64,000 nt of DNA from positions 63,113,537 to 63,177,536 of the forward strand of contig OX345636.1 of NCBI GenBank assembly GCA_947044365.1, in the 5' to 3' direction. Below the pieces are notes generated by a model. That model saw only the letters and a program-made list of their open reading frames with translations, had not been told where the DNA came from and ran no database searches. Each line of letters opens with the position of its first letter. The stretch's first letter is position 1. The DNA comes from Petrosia ficiformis (lineage: Eukaryota > Porifera > Demospongiae > Haplosclerida > Petrosiidae). Both the position numbers and the translations under genes were made by a program. Below are positions 25,428-37,800 of the stretch, in pieces.

Positions 25428-25874
25428 AGCTCATTCGGTAAATCATACATATGTACTACTGATATTGATAACTCCAGAGAGCAACATGTACAAGAGGAAG
25501 ATGCATATACGATGTTCACAACAACAGACAATTCAGCAGAACCTATTGTCATTACATGTTTATTAAACGATGTGCCTACCGACATGGAATTTGATACAGG
25601 TGCATCTCTCTCAGTTATCAACCAAACTACATATTCACAAATTTCTCGTGGTGAGAGTTTACAGAAAACAGAAGTTAAGCTGAAAACGTATACTGGTGAG
25701 TCCATTCCAGTAATTGGTACTGTTAATGTGCATGTGAAGCATAAGTGTCAGCAGGAAGTCTTACCTGTTCTGGTGGTAAAAGAGACTGGTCCAAACCTTA
25801 TGGGAAGGGACTGGCTTTGTAAGATAAAAGTAGACCTTGGAAAAATTCAAACCCTGATTAACCAGCAACATTAA
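25428..25874 (+). pseudogene. Gypsy aspartic protease segment
   Basis: The frame from ATG 25512 contains MEFDTGASLSVIN, with the DTGA active-site loop, and later GPNLMGRDWL, the usual end motif of retroviral-type proteases. Upstream, the same frame stays open from about 25,428 (CTTDIDNSREQHVQEED). The protease would process Gag-Pol. It ends at a TAA (25872-25874) where a frame change leads into the reverse transcriptase. Confidence 0.85.
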
Positions 25875-26868
25875 ATGAGCTCTTAGAAAAGCATGCAGTT
25901 ATTTTTAAAGATGAACTGGGTTGTTTCAAGGGTGTTAAAGTTCAGCTATTAGTAGACAACACGAGGCCTAAATTCCATAAACCTAGATCTGTACCTTTTG
26001 TACTAAGGGAGAAAGTTTGAGCTAGATAGATTCTTTAGGTATTATATCTCCAGTGCAGTTCGCAAGGTGGGCTGCCCCCATAGTCCCCGTTGTAAAGCAA
26101 GATGGGTCAGTTAGGATTTGTGGTGACTTCAAGGTCACCATCAACCAGGCGTCTTGAGCGGAGTCCTATCCTCTTCCAAGAGTAGAGGAACTCTTTGCCA
26201 ACCTCTCTGGAGGGAAACAATTTTCAAAATTAGATTTAGCACAAGCCTATTTACAATTACAGTTAGCTGACAATTCAAAAGAGTTTGTAACTATTAATAC
26301 CTCCAAGGGGCTGTTCCAATATAATTGACTACCCTTCGGAGTTGCATCAGCACCAGCTGTGTTTCAGCGGTGTATTGAAAATCTCCTACAAGGATGTGAG
26401 GGTGTGTCTATATATATGGATGACATACTGGTAACGGGAAAGTCAACAGAAGAGCATTTAAAGAATTTAGAGAGTGTACTGAGTAAATTAGAAGCAGCAG
26501 GGTTACGCTTGAAGCGGTCCAAATGTTTTTTCATGCACTCAAAAATTGAGTACTTACGCCATATTATTGATGCAGATGGACTGCATCCAACCAAAAAAAA
26601 AGTTAGAGATATCAAGGAAGCTCCCAGACCACAGAATATTACTGAGTTAAAATCGTTTTTGGGAATTATAAACTATTATAGTAAATTTCTGCCAAATATG
26701 TCTACTAGACTAGCACCCCTCTATCAGTTGTTACGAAAAAACTGCCGATGGTATTGGGGTAGCAACCAAGAGGAAGCATTTAAAGTTGCTAAAGAGGCAC
26801 TACAGTCTGAGTCATTATTAGTACATTATGCTCCTTCTAAGCCAATAGTCCTAACATGTGACGCATAG
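25860..26868 (+). pseudogene. pol: Gypsy reverse transcriptase segment
   Basis: Begins with TLNELLEKHAVIFKDELG, passes through PRSVPF, a frame change and stop near 26,017, then [44 protein letters not shown] and the catalytic YMDDILV. The C-terminal thumb region follows with LKSFLGIINYYSKFLPN. In-frame TGA codons at 26155-26157 and 26326-26328 sit where CGA (Arg) is expected, as in CpG decay, and TAG at 26866-26868 ends this part. All catalytic motifs remain readable but the gene is dead. Confidence 0.9.
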
Positions 26869-27378
26869 CCTTACGGCATTGGCGCGGTGCTCTCCCATGT
26901 ACGATGGAAGATGGTAGAGAAAGACCAATAGCCTACACCTCAAGAACACTCACATCAGCCGAGAAGAAATATTCGCAACTCAAAAAGGAAGGGCTTGCTA
27001 TAGTATTTGGTACCAAGAAATTTCATAATTATTTTTATGGTAGATCTTTTTATATAGAATTTGATCACCAACCTATATCTTACCTTTTTATTGAAGCCAG
27101 AGAAATTCCACGATTGGCTTCTTCTCGTATTCAGAGATGGGCTCTCACCCTTAGTGCATATCAATATTCAATCCGTTACAAGCAAGGAAAACAGTTAAGT
27201 AATGCAGATGCCATCAGTCGCCTACCTAGAGCGATAACAACATCATCTGATTTTGTTCCAGGGGATCTGTCCATCTTATGCACCATTTATCTATCACAGC
27301 CATTGGCTCAGGACACATCGAAGAGTGGACTAGGAAAGGTCTGGTACTCTCGAGAGAATATCGTTATATTTCTGTTGG
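26869..27378 (+). pseudogene. Gypsy RNase H segment
   Basis: After the TAG stop the frame continues PYGIGAVLSH, then a one-base shift near 26,900 leads to RPIAYTSRTLTSAEKKYSQL, IVFGTKKFHNYFYGRSFYIE, DHQPISYLF and SNADAISRLP. This is the RNase H and connection region, which would remove RNA from the RNA/DNA hybrid. Confidence 0.85.
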
Positions 27379-27912
27379 ATGCTGAAGTTGATGAAGCTCT
27401 ACGTCCTTATAAGTTCCGACGAAACGAGCTCACGAAGAATATTAGATGAATTACACGATACTCATCCAGGGTGTAGCAAAATGAAAGCACTTGCTCGAAG
27501 TTACATCTGGTGGCCCAGAATGGATGCAGATATTGAAGATACTGTAAAATCATGTACTACCTGCCAAGAAAATCGACCATCACCTTCATCAGCCCCATTG
27601 GACCCTTGGGAATTACCAGCACAACCATGGAGTCGATTACATAATGATTTTGCTGCAGCATACATGGGACACATGTTTCTTGATCTCATGGATGCCCATT
27701 CCAAGTGGTTAGATGTGCACAAAATGTCAAATATTTCTTCCTCTCGAACTATTGAGAGGTTGAGAATGATGTTTGCTACTCATGGATTACCCCAGAAAAT
27801 AGTGACTGACAACGGACCGTCATTTACAAGTGATGAATTTAAGAGATTTCAAGGAAAGATACATTCGCATGACAAACGAAGAATTTTTTTTGCAGTGCTT
27901 GTTATATTTTAA
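27379..27912 (+). pseudogene. Gypsy integrase, truncated after the second catalytic Asp
   Basis: Contains the HHCC zinc finger (LDELHDTHPG ... CTTCQ), the first catalytic block RLHNDFAAAYMG, LDLMDAHSKW and the second block IVTDNGPSFTSDEF. Similarity stops right after this point (about 27,865), before the catalytic Glu, and the frame runs out through unrelated residues to 27,912. It cannot be active. The start is shifted relative to the RNase H frame. Confidence 0.88.
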
Positions 27913-28352
27913 TTCATCTTTTTGCCTTTAATAATTATAATAGTGAGACAAGAATATTTTAATGGCTGGCCTGCTAATAATAATCATTGTATTAATATAT
28001 TACAATTGATGACATCTGAAAACAGGTGCAGAGCATTTCTTTACTACTGCAGAATATGACTGCATATGTAGTACGTATCATCAGTATATGTTTAATGACA
28101 ATTGTGAATTAGTCATAACTAGATTGCATCATACTGCAATTGATGTAATAATAAATGGAAAGCGCTACAGTTCAATACAATCTTTAAGAACGAAATCAGC
28201 TTTTAAATATGTGTTTTTGTCAAGGCAGCAACTTCCCCTTGGTTTGTTATGCATTTCGTAATACACAACTGTGAAGTAAGATTGAACCAGACTTGGAAAA
28301 CAGTGAAGTTCACATTTGCATATGTAGAATTGAACGATCTGCTAAGAATATG
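27913..28352. other. Spacer
   Basis: AT-rich, nothing recognised. Confidence 0.4.
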
Positions 28353-28702
28353 AACAAGTGTATATAGAGAAAAAAGTATCCCTATGATTGCTTTATGGTG
28401 TCCAGCATTCAGTAATCATGGCTGACTTTATCATGCCTGAAACACAACAGCCTATTATAGTTATTAATTTGATTATCCACTCTCTTTACCTTTTAAAGAA
28501 TCTTGTAGAACTTTAGGAATATATTTCAGGTAGAATAGTTAGCTAGTAGCTCCAGTTTCTAATTCTATGTAAGCTACAAGCAGCTTTCTTTCTAGCGCGC
28601 GTTCTATTATGCGCCACGCCCATTAATTGACCGAGCCCCCGGGATGACGCAACTTCCTTAACTACGTATAAACGCATACTCGCGAAGTGGACACAAGAAA
28701 TA

Positions 28703-29995
28703 CAGTGAAACCTCTATAATGTGGACACTATTGGGACCAGCTCAAAGTGTCCTTATTATAGAGGTGTCCTCATTTCGAGGTTTATTATTATCTTTACCTA
28801 TATTGTCAAAAACATTAGTTTTAGTGTTATATCTTCTTCTTCTTGATTGTTATCAAACTGTGACATAAATTCACTTTCCCAGTTATCATCAGCAAAGTCT
28901 TGACATAGCTACAGGTACATTATTGTTGCCTGTGGCAAACTCTTCAGCAGAGCAGTATTTATATTATCTGTGTTTCCGAAATGTTCCAAAAGTTTATGTC
29001 GATAGACTAAAAGCACTGATTGTTAGACTTCAAGATTGGATACAGTGAAGATAGTGTAATTAATAATAATATAAATATTATAAATATTATTGATAATTGG
29101 GGCGAGCCTGTGCGAGCCCCACACTAGTGAGGTAGCTGGAAAGTTTACATTGTATATATATTTGTGCGTTTGTTTGTATTCGTACGTATTACGTAAATAC
29201 TTTTAATTCTCATATTCCGTAAATATCTTTTTGAGAAAGCCAGCATTGTTCATCATGAAGAGAAAGGGACCAATCCAAACGACTTGGAGAAACTAAAGCG
29301 GAGAGAGAGGTGAGATTACGCAAGAGAAGAGAGACTGAATGGAGACAGAGGAAGATAAGCTGAGCAAAGCCTCAGAAGAGAGATTGAAGATTATGCTGGA
29401 GAGACAAGAGCTATGGAGACAGATTATAAAAAACAAGTAAGGTTGGTGAGACAGACAGAGGGAGATAAGAGATGATTCGACTGCTGAGCAAAGAAAAGAG
29501 AGATTATGTGGAAGAGACAGATAGAGAGAACAGCTATAGATGGCTGAGCAAAGTGATCTTCCTGCTAAAGTATTTAACATCAGGGTTTTTCCTACTTACC
29601 TTTATTGGTGAAACTTCCATCACTATTCCGTGAACTGTAGCGTTTGCCATCTTCACAGACTTCCACGTGTTCATAATGTATGCGCAGTTGCACACGCTCT
29701 CGTCTTACAACCACACCTTTTTATGTGTTCTCTCAGGCTTGCCCCACAATGATTATCATTCTCTAGTAATTTTGAAAAAAATTAATTATACTGTCCGCAA
29801 TATAGAGTGGTTTTCGTATGTTATAATATCAATGGGGGCGTGATATGTGTCCGGTATACGGATTAGCGAGGTGTCCGTATTTCAGAGGGTTCCAATCTAT
29901 GGGCGTCTATGGAAGTGTGTTTGGGACTGCAAGAAAGTGTCCATCTTAGAGAGGTGTCCGCTATTGGGAGATGTCTGCTAACGGAGGTTTCACTG
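28703..29995. mobile_element. Tc1/mariner (pogo/Tigger-like) element B, nested in MITE A
   Basis: Starts CAGTGAAACCTCTATAATG, ends inverted as ...GGAGGTTTCACTG, with TA on both sides. It carries GTGTCC-type subterminal repeats. No transposase frame is seen. A second terminus-like motif (CTGTCCGCAATATAGAGTGG at 29788-29808) lies inside, the same as the end of the 176 bp MITE at 20807, so the element may be a composite of two related copies. Confidence 0.82.
29099..29745 (+). mobile_element. Probable third-level insertion C inside element B
   Basis: Bounded by GGGGCGAGCCTG and the inverted CAGGCTTGCCCC (one mismatch). The inside is purine-rich. On the plus strand it keeps reading frames resembling Arg/Glu-rich repeats such as METEEDKLSKASEERLKIML and TAEQRKERL, a pattern I associate with transposon-encoded proteins. 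There are several stops. No clear target duplication. Confidence 0.45.
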
Positions 29996-30056
29996 TATAT
30001 ATATAGTTCGAACCCGTGGAAAGGAATCATAGGGATGGCCCTATGGGCCATAAAAA

Positions 30057-30858
30057 TTGTTTAAAGTCTGGGTTATATCTCAAACTGAGCGTACTCCTGA
30101 ATCCTTATTCCGGTGAAAAGAATCTTATGCAAGGCAGCAACAACCATCGTGAATCTCAAACTCCACCCAAACAACAGTTGCTTCAGTTTCTGTACATTGT
30201 CCAATTATTTGTGAGTAAACTATAAACTACTTGATGAAAGTGCCTCACAGATACAATAATTGCTATATATAATTGTATTTATGTAACACAATAATGCTGT
30301 TAAACACATTATAATATACCAATTTATTTAGCTATACACTACTGATGGATCAGTAGCTACAGCTTGTAAAAAAATAATTAATTAGCTAGTCATACATATC
30401 TAACAGGTACTAATTGTAGTATTTAATACACACATTCATAATGCATGAATATACACAATCATCATATTATGCATATTCAGACTCTCTGCATATTATATCA
30501 TTGACTTGAATATCCAGACTCAGCATGTTAATGATATTCTGAATGTTTGTATATGTCCGTGTTATCTCTGCATACTATTAATTTACTGAGTCTGTATACT
30601 AAAGATATTGAGGTTGATTGCATATTCTCCGCATTTGTGCAGTATACATAACATATGGACAATCTGTATAACACATGATATATGAGAACTTCACACAGTG
30701 ATAGTGTCCAAGTAATGAAATTAATTGTATCCATCTATAATAATACCAAAGACAATTAGCATTAAGATTAACCTCAATCTCTTCAATGGAAACATGAAGT
30801 ATTCATATTGTAAGCAGTCTAAAAATTAATATTGAAGACATATTTAATGAAACAATCG
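30057..30858. other. Spacer
   Basis: AT-rich, with several CTGCATA words near 30,470-30,620; nothing coding recognised. Confidence 0.4.
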
Positions 30859-32463
30859 GTTATTAATAATGTCACTTGGTATTACTCTGTACTCTGCACT
30901 CGAGCTTTAACATTCCAATGATTATCACTGAAAACAAAATTATAAGACATACAGTTGTGAACAAAAAGCCAAATTATTCAAATTCCTAAAAAGTAAAATT
31001 TAAATTAAAACCTTTATAATTAAAACAAAGTAGAAACAAAAATAACAGTTTTGTCAAGCGGTAGTACTAAATGGCAGAAAAACTTTACGGAAAAAATGGG
31101 GCAAGGTGTAAAATCATCCTTCTTAATCATCCTATATCCTAAAATATGCTGGTATATCCTTGATATTTGGATTTTTATCTATGTGTACTAAGTTTTGTAG
31201 TCCCATATCCTGGATATATTGGGATACACTTTAATACTTGGACTTATTCCTATATATGTCCAAGTAGTCTTCTGTCGTAGGATATGTTGGTATATCCTTT
31301 GATATTTGGCTTTGTATCTATGTGTGCTAAGTCTTAGTACTCCAAAATCATAAATATGTTGTGATATTCCTTGATACTTGTTGCATCCGTGTGTCATAAG
31401 TACAAGTAATCCTATTTCCTATACATTGGGGTATCCTTTGATACATTGATTTGTATCCATATGTCCTAATTCCAAGCAGTTTCATGTCCTAGGATATGTT
31501 GTGATATCCTTTGATATTTGGACTTCTGTCAGTGTGTCTTAGGTCCAAGTAGTCCCATGTCTATTATAAGTTGGGATATATTTTGATACTTGGACTTGTG
31601 TATGTATTCATCCTAAGTTCATGTAGTCCTATGTCCTAGGATATGTTGTGATATCCTTCAATATTTGGACTTCTATTTATTTGTTCTAAGTCCAAGTAGT
31701 CCCATGTCCCTGGATATGTTTGGATATCCTTTGATACTTAGACTTGTCTCTACATGTGTGTGTCCTAAGTCCAAGTAGTGCTATGTCCTCAGATATGTTG
31801 GGATATCCTTTTATATTTTGACTTGGATCTATTTGTCCTAAGTCAAAGTAATCCCATGTCTTAGGATACCTTCCATACTTTGCCTATGTGTCTTACGTTC
31901 AAGTAGTCCCATGTCCTACATAGGATATCTTTCGATATTTGGACTTGTATCTATGTGTCTGATGTCCAAGTAGTATCATGTCCTACGATATCCTTCCATA
32001 CTTGGCCGATGTGTCCTAAGTTCAAGTAGTCCCATGTCCTAGGATATCTTTCGATATTTGAACTTATATCTATGTGTCTGAAGTCCAAGTAGTCCCATGT
32101 CCTACGCTTTGTTGTGATATATTTTGATACTTGGACCTGTACCTATGTGAGCCTATGTGTGCTAAGTTCAAATAGTCCTATGTCCTAGTATGTGTTGGTA
32201 TATCATTACACCTTGCTTCATACTCCTTTACAAATCGAGAAAGATAGGTTCTTTCAGTTCATGCTGAAGACAAAGATTGGTCTTATTAACAGGTTGGAAT
32301 TTCTAACAACAAAGAGGTATGATCATTCCAGCTGACAATGTAGAGGTAAATGTAATATATTGTGTTGGTAACAACATTGACAATTCTTAAGGTAACCGGT
32401 GATAATGTTGGAATGTTAAAGCTCGAGTACAGAGTAAGGCCAAGTGACATTATTAATAACCAA
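30859..32463. mobile_element. Inverted-repeat element enclosing a minisatellite
   Basis: The ~70 bp at 30859-30930 (GGTTATTAATAATGTCACTT ... CACTCGAGCTTTAACATTCC ... ATTATCAC) return inverted at 32398-32463. Between them lies a ~73 bp tandem repeat array (separate entry). The whole resembles a foldback-type element whose interior has expanded as a tandem repeat. No transposase frame and no clear target duplication were seen. Confidence 0.75.
31130..32215. repeat. Minisatellite, ~73 bp unit, about 15 copies
   Basis: Imperfect tandem copies with the pattern GTCCCATGTCCTAGGATATG, TTGGGATATCCTTTGATA, CTTGGACTTGTATCTATG, TGTCCTAAGTCCAAGTA. Copies differ by substitutions and by shorter, deleted versions around 31,860-32,060. 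Confidence 0.85.
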
Positions 32464-34789
32464 TTGTGATTGAGATGGTCCAAAGCTACACTATATATCA
32501 CACTGAGCTGATGTAGGTCATTGATTGAGTGTGTACATTTTCATTGATGTGCATAATATATGAATGATTGATTTGCATATGTATGTTGTGACATGTTTTT
32601 TCTTTACAGTAGAATCTACAACATCTCCACCATAATGAAGTATAGAAAATGACTTTGGAAAATGAGATAGTAGTGTTAGACACATTTGAGGTGAGAATAT
32701 ATAGAAGTACTGCTGGAAACATTTTTCATACTAAAAGTGTGGGTATATGTACATGTATCACGGTCCACAATACTGTCAACAAAACAATCACTCGTTGCAT
32801 GAGTAATTGATGAATGGAGCTATATGAAATGTTATAATCAGGAAGTATGTAACGTAGCAGGTGAATGAAACAGGTGAAGGCAATGCATTAGAGGCAACAA
32901 ATATATAAAAGTTGTTTACTTCACTGATCACTATACATCAGTGAATCTTTTTATGCAGTCCAATTGCCTTCAACAACTCTCTAAATCAATGTACAGCAGG
33001 TTAAATTCTTCTCCAACTATGTAAATATCTAAACACAGAACATTAAGACAAAAGCTTTACCACTGAAGTAAATTATTACAATTTCATGCATAGTTAGTCC
33101 TTTTTGTGTAAACAAGTAACATACACAATATAAAGTAGCTATTTGACACAGCTGTATTTGCATGTGTCATATTATGATCAACACGCACTGATAAATGTCT
33201 GGCAGTAATCTTGAGGTATTCCAATCTCATTCTCGAAAAATTGTACTACCTCCTCGGAACAGGCTAATGGTTGGTTACATGTATCAATCAAATTAGGTAT
33301 ATATAATTATAATAATATATATTTATAATTGTAATGTAAAAATTGATGCAATCTATTAAAATATTAGTAAAAACAGAAAATAGAATGAAAGCAAGAGAAT
33401 GTAGAGCAAGTCCAGATTCAAGAAGGAATACTTACAGCTTGAATAATCTCTGTTAGCAGTCGCAAGAGAAAGGCTCATGCACATAGGCTTTGCAAGCAGC
33501 TCCACCCTGACTCTGGATGGGGCTGTGTGGAAAACTATGCTAAAGAATTGAATGTGTATTGTACAGAACTGATAATGATAACCTGTTACATTTTCACACC
33601 ACCTATATATAAGATAAACAAACTCCACATCAAACCATCCAATGTGAGTCACTTATACCATCATGGACATTGATATATGCTGATATGAGATATCTATGAG
33701 ATATATAAGCTGCTTGATTTACTCCCACACTGTGAAATCAACACGACATTGGCTTGCTTACCATATTCGAACTGGTAGTCTTTGAGCCAATTATCACATC
33801 AAGTCATTTGTGCTATGAAGTGTGACAACAATAAATGAATAAATGCTTTCTTGTATTAAGTGTTCCAGATTGTGAGCCTCTATTTGGTAGGGTGTTAGAT
33901 ATCTTGCAACTAAACTCATCAGAACTATTTCTTTTCGTTTCTGTTTACACAACAACATCATATGATTCACATTTGTTGTATTTCTCAATTAATAACATTC
34001 AGATATTTCCTGGTACCAGTTACCACTCTCAATTATACAAACGTCTTGAATTCTTACAAAGTGTCCAAACTCTCTATAAACAAGCCCTCCATATTATATT
34101 TGCTAAGGTGTATTATAGTGGTTGAATCTGCCAGCCAGCATGTAACATTAACTTACATTTGGTTAATGTAAACAAAAAACTTTATAATTAACCCAGTATT
34201 GGAATATTTATATGAGTAACCACATTGTGGATTTATATAAACCAACATAATATATATGGTTAAAAAACTAATTAATGGTTGATTTCACCCATGCATGTGT
34301 AGTAGTACTTTTGATACATTTAAACCACAAACATTCAAATTAATCCATTATTATATGATTAATTTAACCACAACGTGGGTAGCTACAATCCACATAATTA
34401 TGTTAGGTTAAAACTACGAACACAGGTTATTTCAACAAGTTAAATTTTACAGTGTATTGATTACATGGTGGCGGCACAACAGAATCCCCCAAAATATATT
34501 ATTATATTACATCATAATTATTTTACTGCAAATAATGGCAAAAAATATAACAATACAAAATCAATAACCTATCTTCAATACCATACTAAAAATAATTACA
34601 TTACAGTCTGAGGCAAAAAAGAACATAGTTTGTTACTAAATATAAATCACTAGAAATAATTTATAATACTGTACTTAATAACTAAAAAAAATTATAAGCA
34701 AGATAACATTATAGTCAGGGGCAAAAAAGGACATATTTTGCAAACTAAATATACATCACAAGAAATATTTGTTAATCGTTAAAAGCTTG
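32464..34789. other. Region downstream of the ankyrin-Roc gene
   Basis: No clear host gene. A coding relic lies at 33835-34125 (separate entry). At 33430-33560 the minus strand has an interval open between TTCTTTAG and GTAAGT in one frame and ending at a stop in another, with no recognised product. AACCACA/TTGTGG words cluster at 34,140-34,430. Confidence 0.35.
33835..34125 (+). pseudogene. Possible transposon-derived coding relic
   Basis: The frame includes VPDCEPLFGRVLDILQLN and LFLFVSVYTTTSYDSH. The pattern FGRxxDI...Y.T..FDSHYH recalls the C-terminal part of a transposon-encoded protein seen in several invertebrate genomes (memory, unnamed). A frameshift seems to join it to the overlapping frame IPVTTLNYTNVLNSYK. 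No start, splice sites or partner domain were found. Confidence 0.3.
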
Positions 34790-34856
34790 TTATGACAAAA
34801 TGCACTTTCGATTTTGTCGTGTAACTGGACTCTTGTTGTTTACTACTTTCTCATAT
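34790..34856 (-). CDS. Terminal exon with CaaX box
   Basis: Acceptor TTTTAG precedes the exon. Joined in phase to the death-domain exon, it reads KYEKVVNNKSPVTRQNRKCILS and then TAA. CILS fits a CaaX prenylation box, with basic residues just before it, as in farnesylated Ras-like proteins. This would tether the protein to membranes. The short exon could be missed by standard gene prediction. Confidence 0.7.
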
Positions 34857-37800
34857 CTAAAATTAAGATGGATAAATAAATTATTGAAAGCAATGTAGGT
34901 TTCCTATAATTAACAGTTAATTTATTAAAACGTTTATATCATATTCACGTTTTATTTCCTACAATTAGTAAACTGACTATATAACATGTTCCAGCAAAAA
35001 TGATTTTGTAGAATATTAATATGTAATCATACATACAATGAAAAACTGGAGAATTACTGTAACTTACTTCATGTATTTAACTTCTATCTCCTGAGCAAGC
35101 TGCTGATTATCCAAAAGTGGACTTCGAAGCGCTTCCACAAGTCCACTCCATGAGGCATTTCCGGTTGAAATCCAGGAATATAACATGTCATTCTGACAGT
35201 CTTGAGCCTCTCGATTATTACACTTGATTCTTCTCAGTTGATGTTGCTCCACTTTTAATGCAGTACCTAACATGAACCATCTGGTCTCACTGATAGTAGC
35301 AGTTAGTACATCACACAAATCAGAATCTAAAGTGATTAATACATAGTAACATTGTTGTGTACTTTCACTTGGAGTTAGATGCAGAAACTTTTCACAAAAG
35401 AATGGATATCATGCTTATGCAGGAATACATGTGAAATTTAGATTCACAAAATAAAGCATGTATTGGCAAAGCATATGTTTATGTCCTCACACACAAACCA
35501 ATTAAAAGTAATTGATTGAGAAGAGATTTCTATAATATAATATACTGTGTTTTACTATTAAGCACAGAAATATGTATGTATCTAAATTTAACAGAATTCT
35601 GAACATTATTGGATGTATATGATGGGAACATATCTGAATAACCTTGTAGAAGTTCTTGTTCATAGTTTGATTGTGGTTGAGCAGTAAGTGTGACAATAGG
35701 TTGTGGGGACTGAGATAACACTAACATGATAGAAAATGAAACATTGATAGCAATAGCTATAAGAAATAAGTTATTATATTTAGAGCTAAATTTACACAAT
35801 GATTGCAATTATAATCACAATGATTTAAAATCAAATTAAAATAATAATGAAAACCATCATTCATCATTTAGCTTCAATAATGAATTTGGGCGTTATTATG
35901 TATCAACACAAATTTAATGACACAAAATATGAGTGCTTAAGATCTGATTATTTTCAGCTGTATAGCTGTCATATTTTAAAAGATTATGACTTGTCTTCCT
36001 GGAAAGAAGAGTTATCAACAAATACAATAGTGTAAATGTTTTGCTTCAGTATTAGCAGGAAGAGAATTAAGTCAGCACTTGATTGTATAGCAGTCCCACG
36101 AGTGTCACTGACCCCTTTAACCAACATGTATAATTTCTACATTCTAATTACAGTAACTTTTAACTGAGTTAGACAGGTGGTCTGTCTAACTCAGTTAGAA
36201 GTGTTAGAAACCCATGGAAACCAAAAACATGCTCTTTTATCAGCAGGAATAGTTCAAGACAAATTTTTGAAAATGCAGCAGTCAGTGGTGATGCTCATAC
36301 ATTTTTTATCACTTTCATTTGGACGGTATTCAATTATTTAACTGCTTACACCAAGTAAATGTCTTCTTCATAGTGTGTGCATGCCAGTTCATTTTAAAGA
36401 TTTCATAGTGTATTTGCACTTTAGTATTTAGTTTGCAAAATTACATACTTAATTATTGCATGTTTACATAGTTGCATATTTGTAAACTTAATTTGGTGCT
36501 AATGGGTTCACCATATCCAATTACATCCTATTAACTATTGTTTATGAAGTGTCATTAATATTGTTTAAAGGACTAATTGACAATACAATACCATTACCAA
36601 TTCACACTGGACATATCATACAGTAACACCTTACAATAGACAAATTATAATAGTTACTATATAAGCACTGAATGTGTTAGTGGTGTTGTGAAGGGATTAA
36701 TTATTTATCTACAAAATGACAATCATTAAAAACTGTCTAGTCTATTAATGGATGAAACAGAGATGTATAATAGAATCTCTATATGGATTTAGTAAATTCC
36801 TTGGAAATGAAAATGTGCAACCTTTACCATCTAATATATTGAACATAAGAATAATAATTATTATTATCATTACAAAAAATGAAATGTTACCTGACAATGG
36901 TTTTTCATCCACTGATGTTCCAATTGCTGTCTGTGGTGAATGATCTGTGCAAAGGTCACAACAATATAATATTGAGAAAAAAGATTCCCTATAATTGCTT
37001 TGTGATGACTAGTATCAATCATTGCTGATGACACTAGTGTCTCTACCCTTCTGTGTACTCGAAAGCTGAGGCCTGAAGAAGTAAGTGTAAGCCTAAGTAC
37101 ACAGATCTTTGATGAACTGACTGAAGTACTCCTTCAAGGTTCTAAATTATGACTTCCTCATGTCTGAAACTGTTGTTGAAGATTCTTGGACAACATTTAT
37201 ACAGTTTTTCTGCTATATACAACAGTTAGTAGCAGTTTTACATCCTTTCTGAATCTTCCTGTGGGTCTGTAGCACAAACGCCCATTCTTTTTACATGCCA
37301 TGCCCACTAATTGACCAAGCCCCCAGGAATGATGGAACTTCCTTTTAACTACGTATACATCACACAAGTGACACAAACATATATAATATATATATAATTA
37401 TATATTCAACCCCGTGGAAAGCAATTATAGGGATGGACCTATGGGCTATAAAAATTATTATTATCTATAACCTCTCTTTCTCCAAACACACACACACATG
37501 CACACACAAACACACACACACACACAGGATCAACATATTGCCTAAAAAAATATGTGTGTATAATTATATATATATTTATATATATTTATATATAATATTA
37601 TAGGTTAGATGCCGAGGTGGAGGTATCTCAGGATATTAGATACCGAGCGAAGCGAGGTATCTAATTTCCTGAGATACCGACACAGAGGCCATCTAACTGA
37701 TTTAGACCTACCACAACTATGCTTAATTGCATTAGTTTGCATCACTGCTGTCATAGGTACATTAAATTAAGCCTTTTACGTCACTGTTGTCATAACTATG

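Larger units (their letters stand above)
24682..27865 (+). mobile_element. Decayed Gypsy/Ty3-type LTR retrotransposon, 3'-truncated
   Basis: In order: primer site, gag with zinc knuckle, aspartic protease, reverse transcriptase, RNase H, integrase zinc finger and part of the integrase core. That order (integrase after RNase H) is that of the Gypsy/Ty3 group; wording of the motifs recalls the K02A2.6-like/Mag lineage. Stops and frameshifts occur throughout. Similarity ends inside the integrase core near 27,865. I found neither a 3' LTR nor a second copy of the sequence just left of the primer site, so the 5' LTR start (possibly ~24,360) is not defined. Confidence 0.9.
28353..30056 (+). mobile_element. 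MITE family A, copy 2, interrupted by nested elements
   Basis: The left part (28353-28700) runs from ACAAGTGTATATA through CCCTATGATTGCTTT to GAAGTGGACACAAGAAA. The right part (29998-30056) resumes at the A-family AT-rich tract, then CCCGTGGAAAGGAATCATAG and GGCCATAAAAA. The break falls exactly at the TA where element B (28703-29995) inserted. Copies 1, 3 and 4 show the uninterrupted form. Confidence 0.88.
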
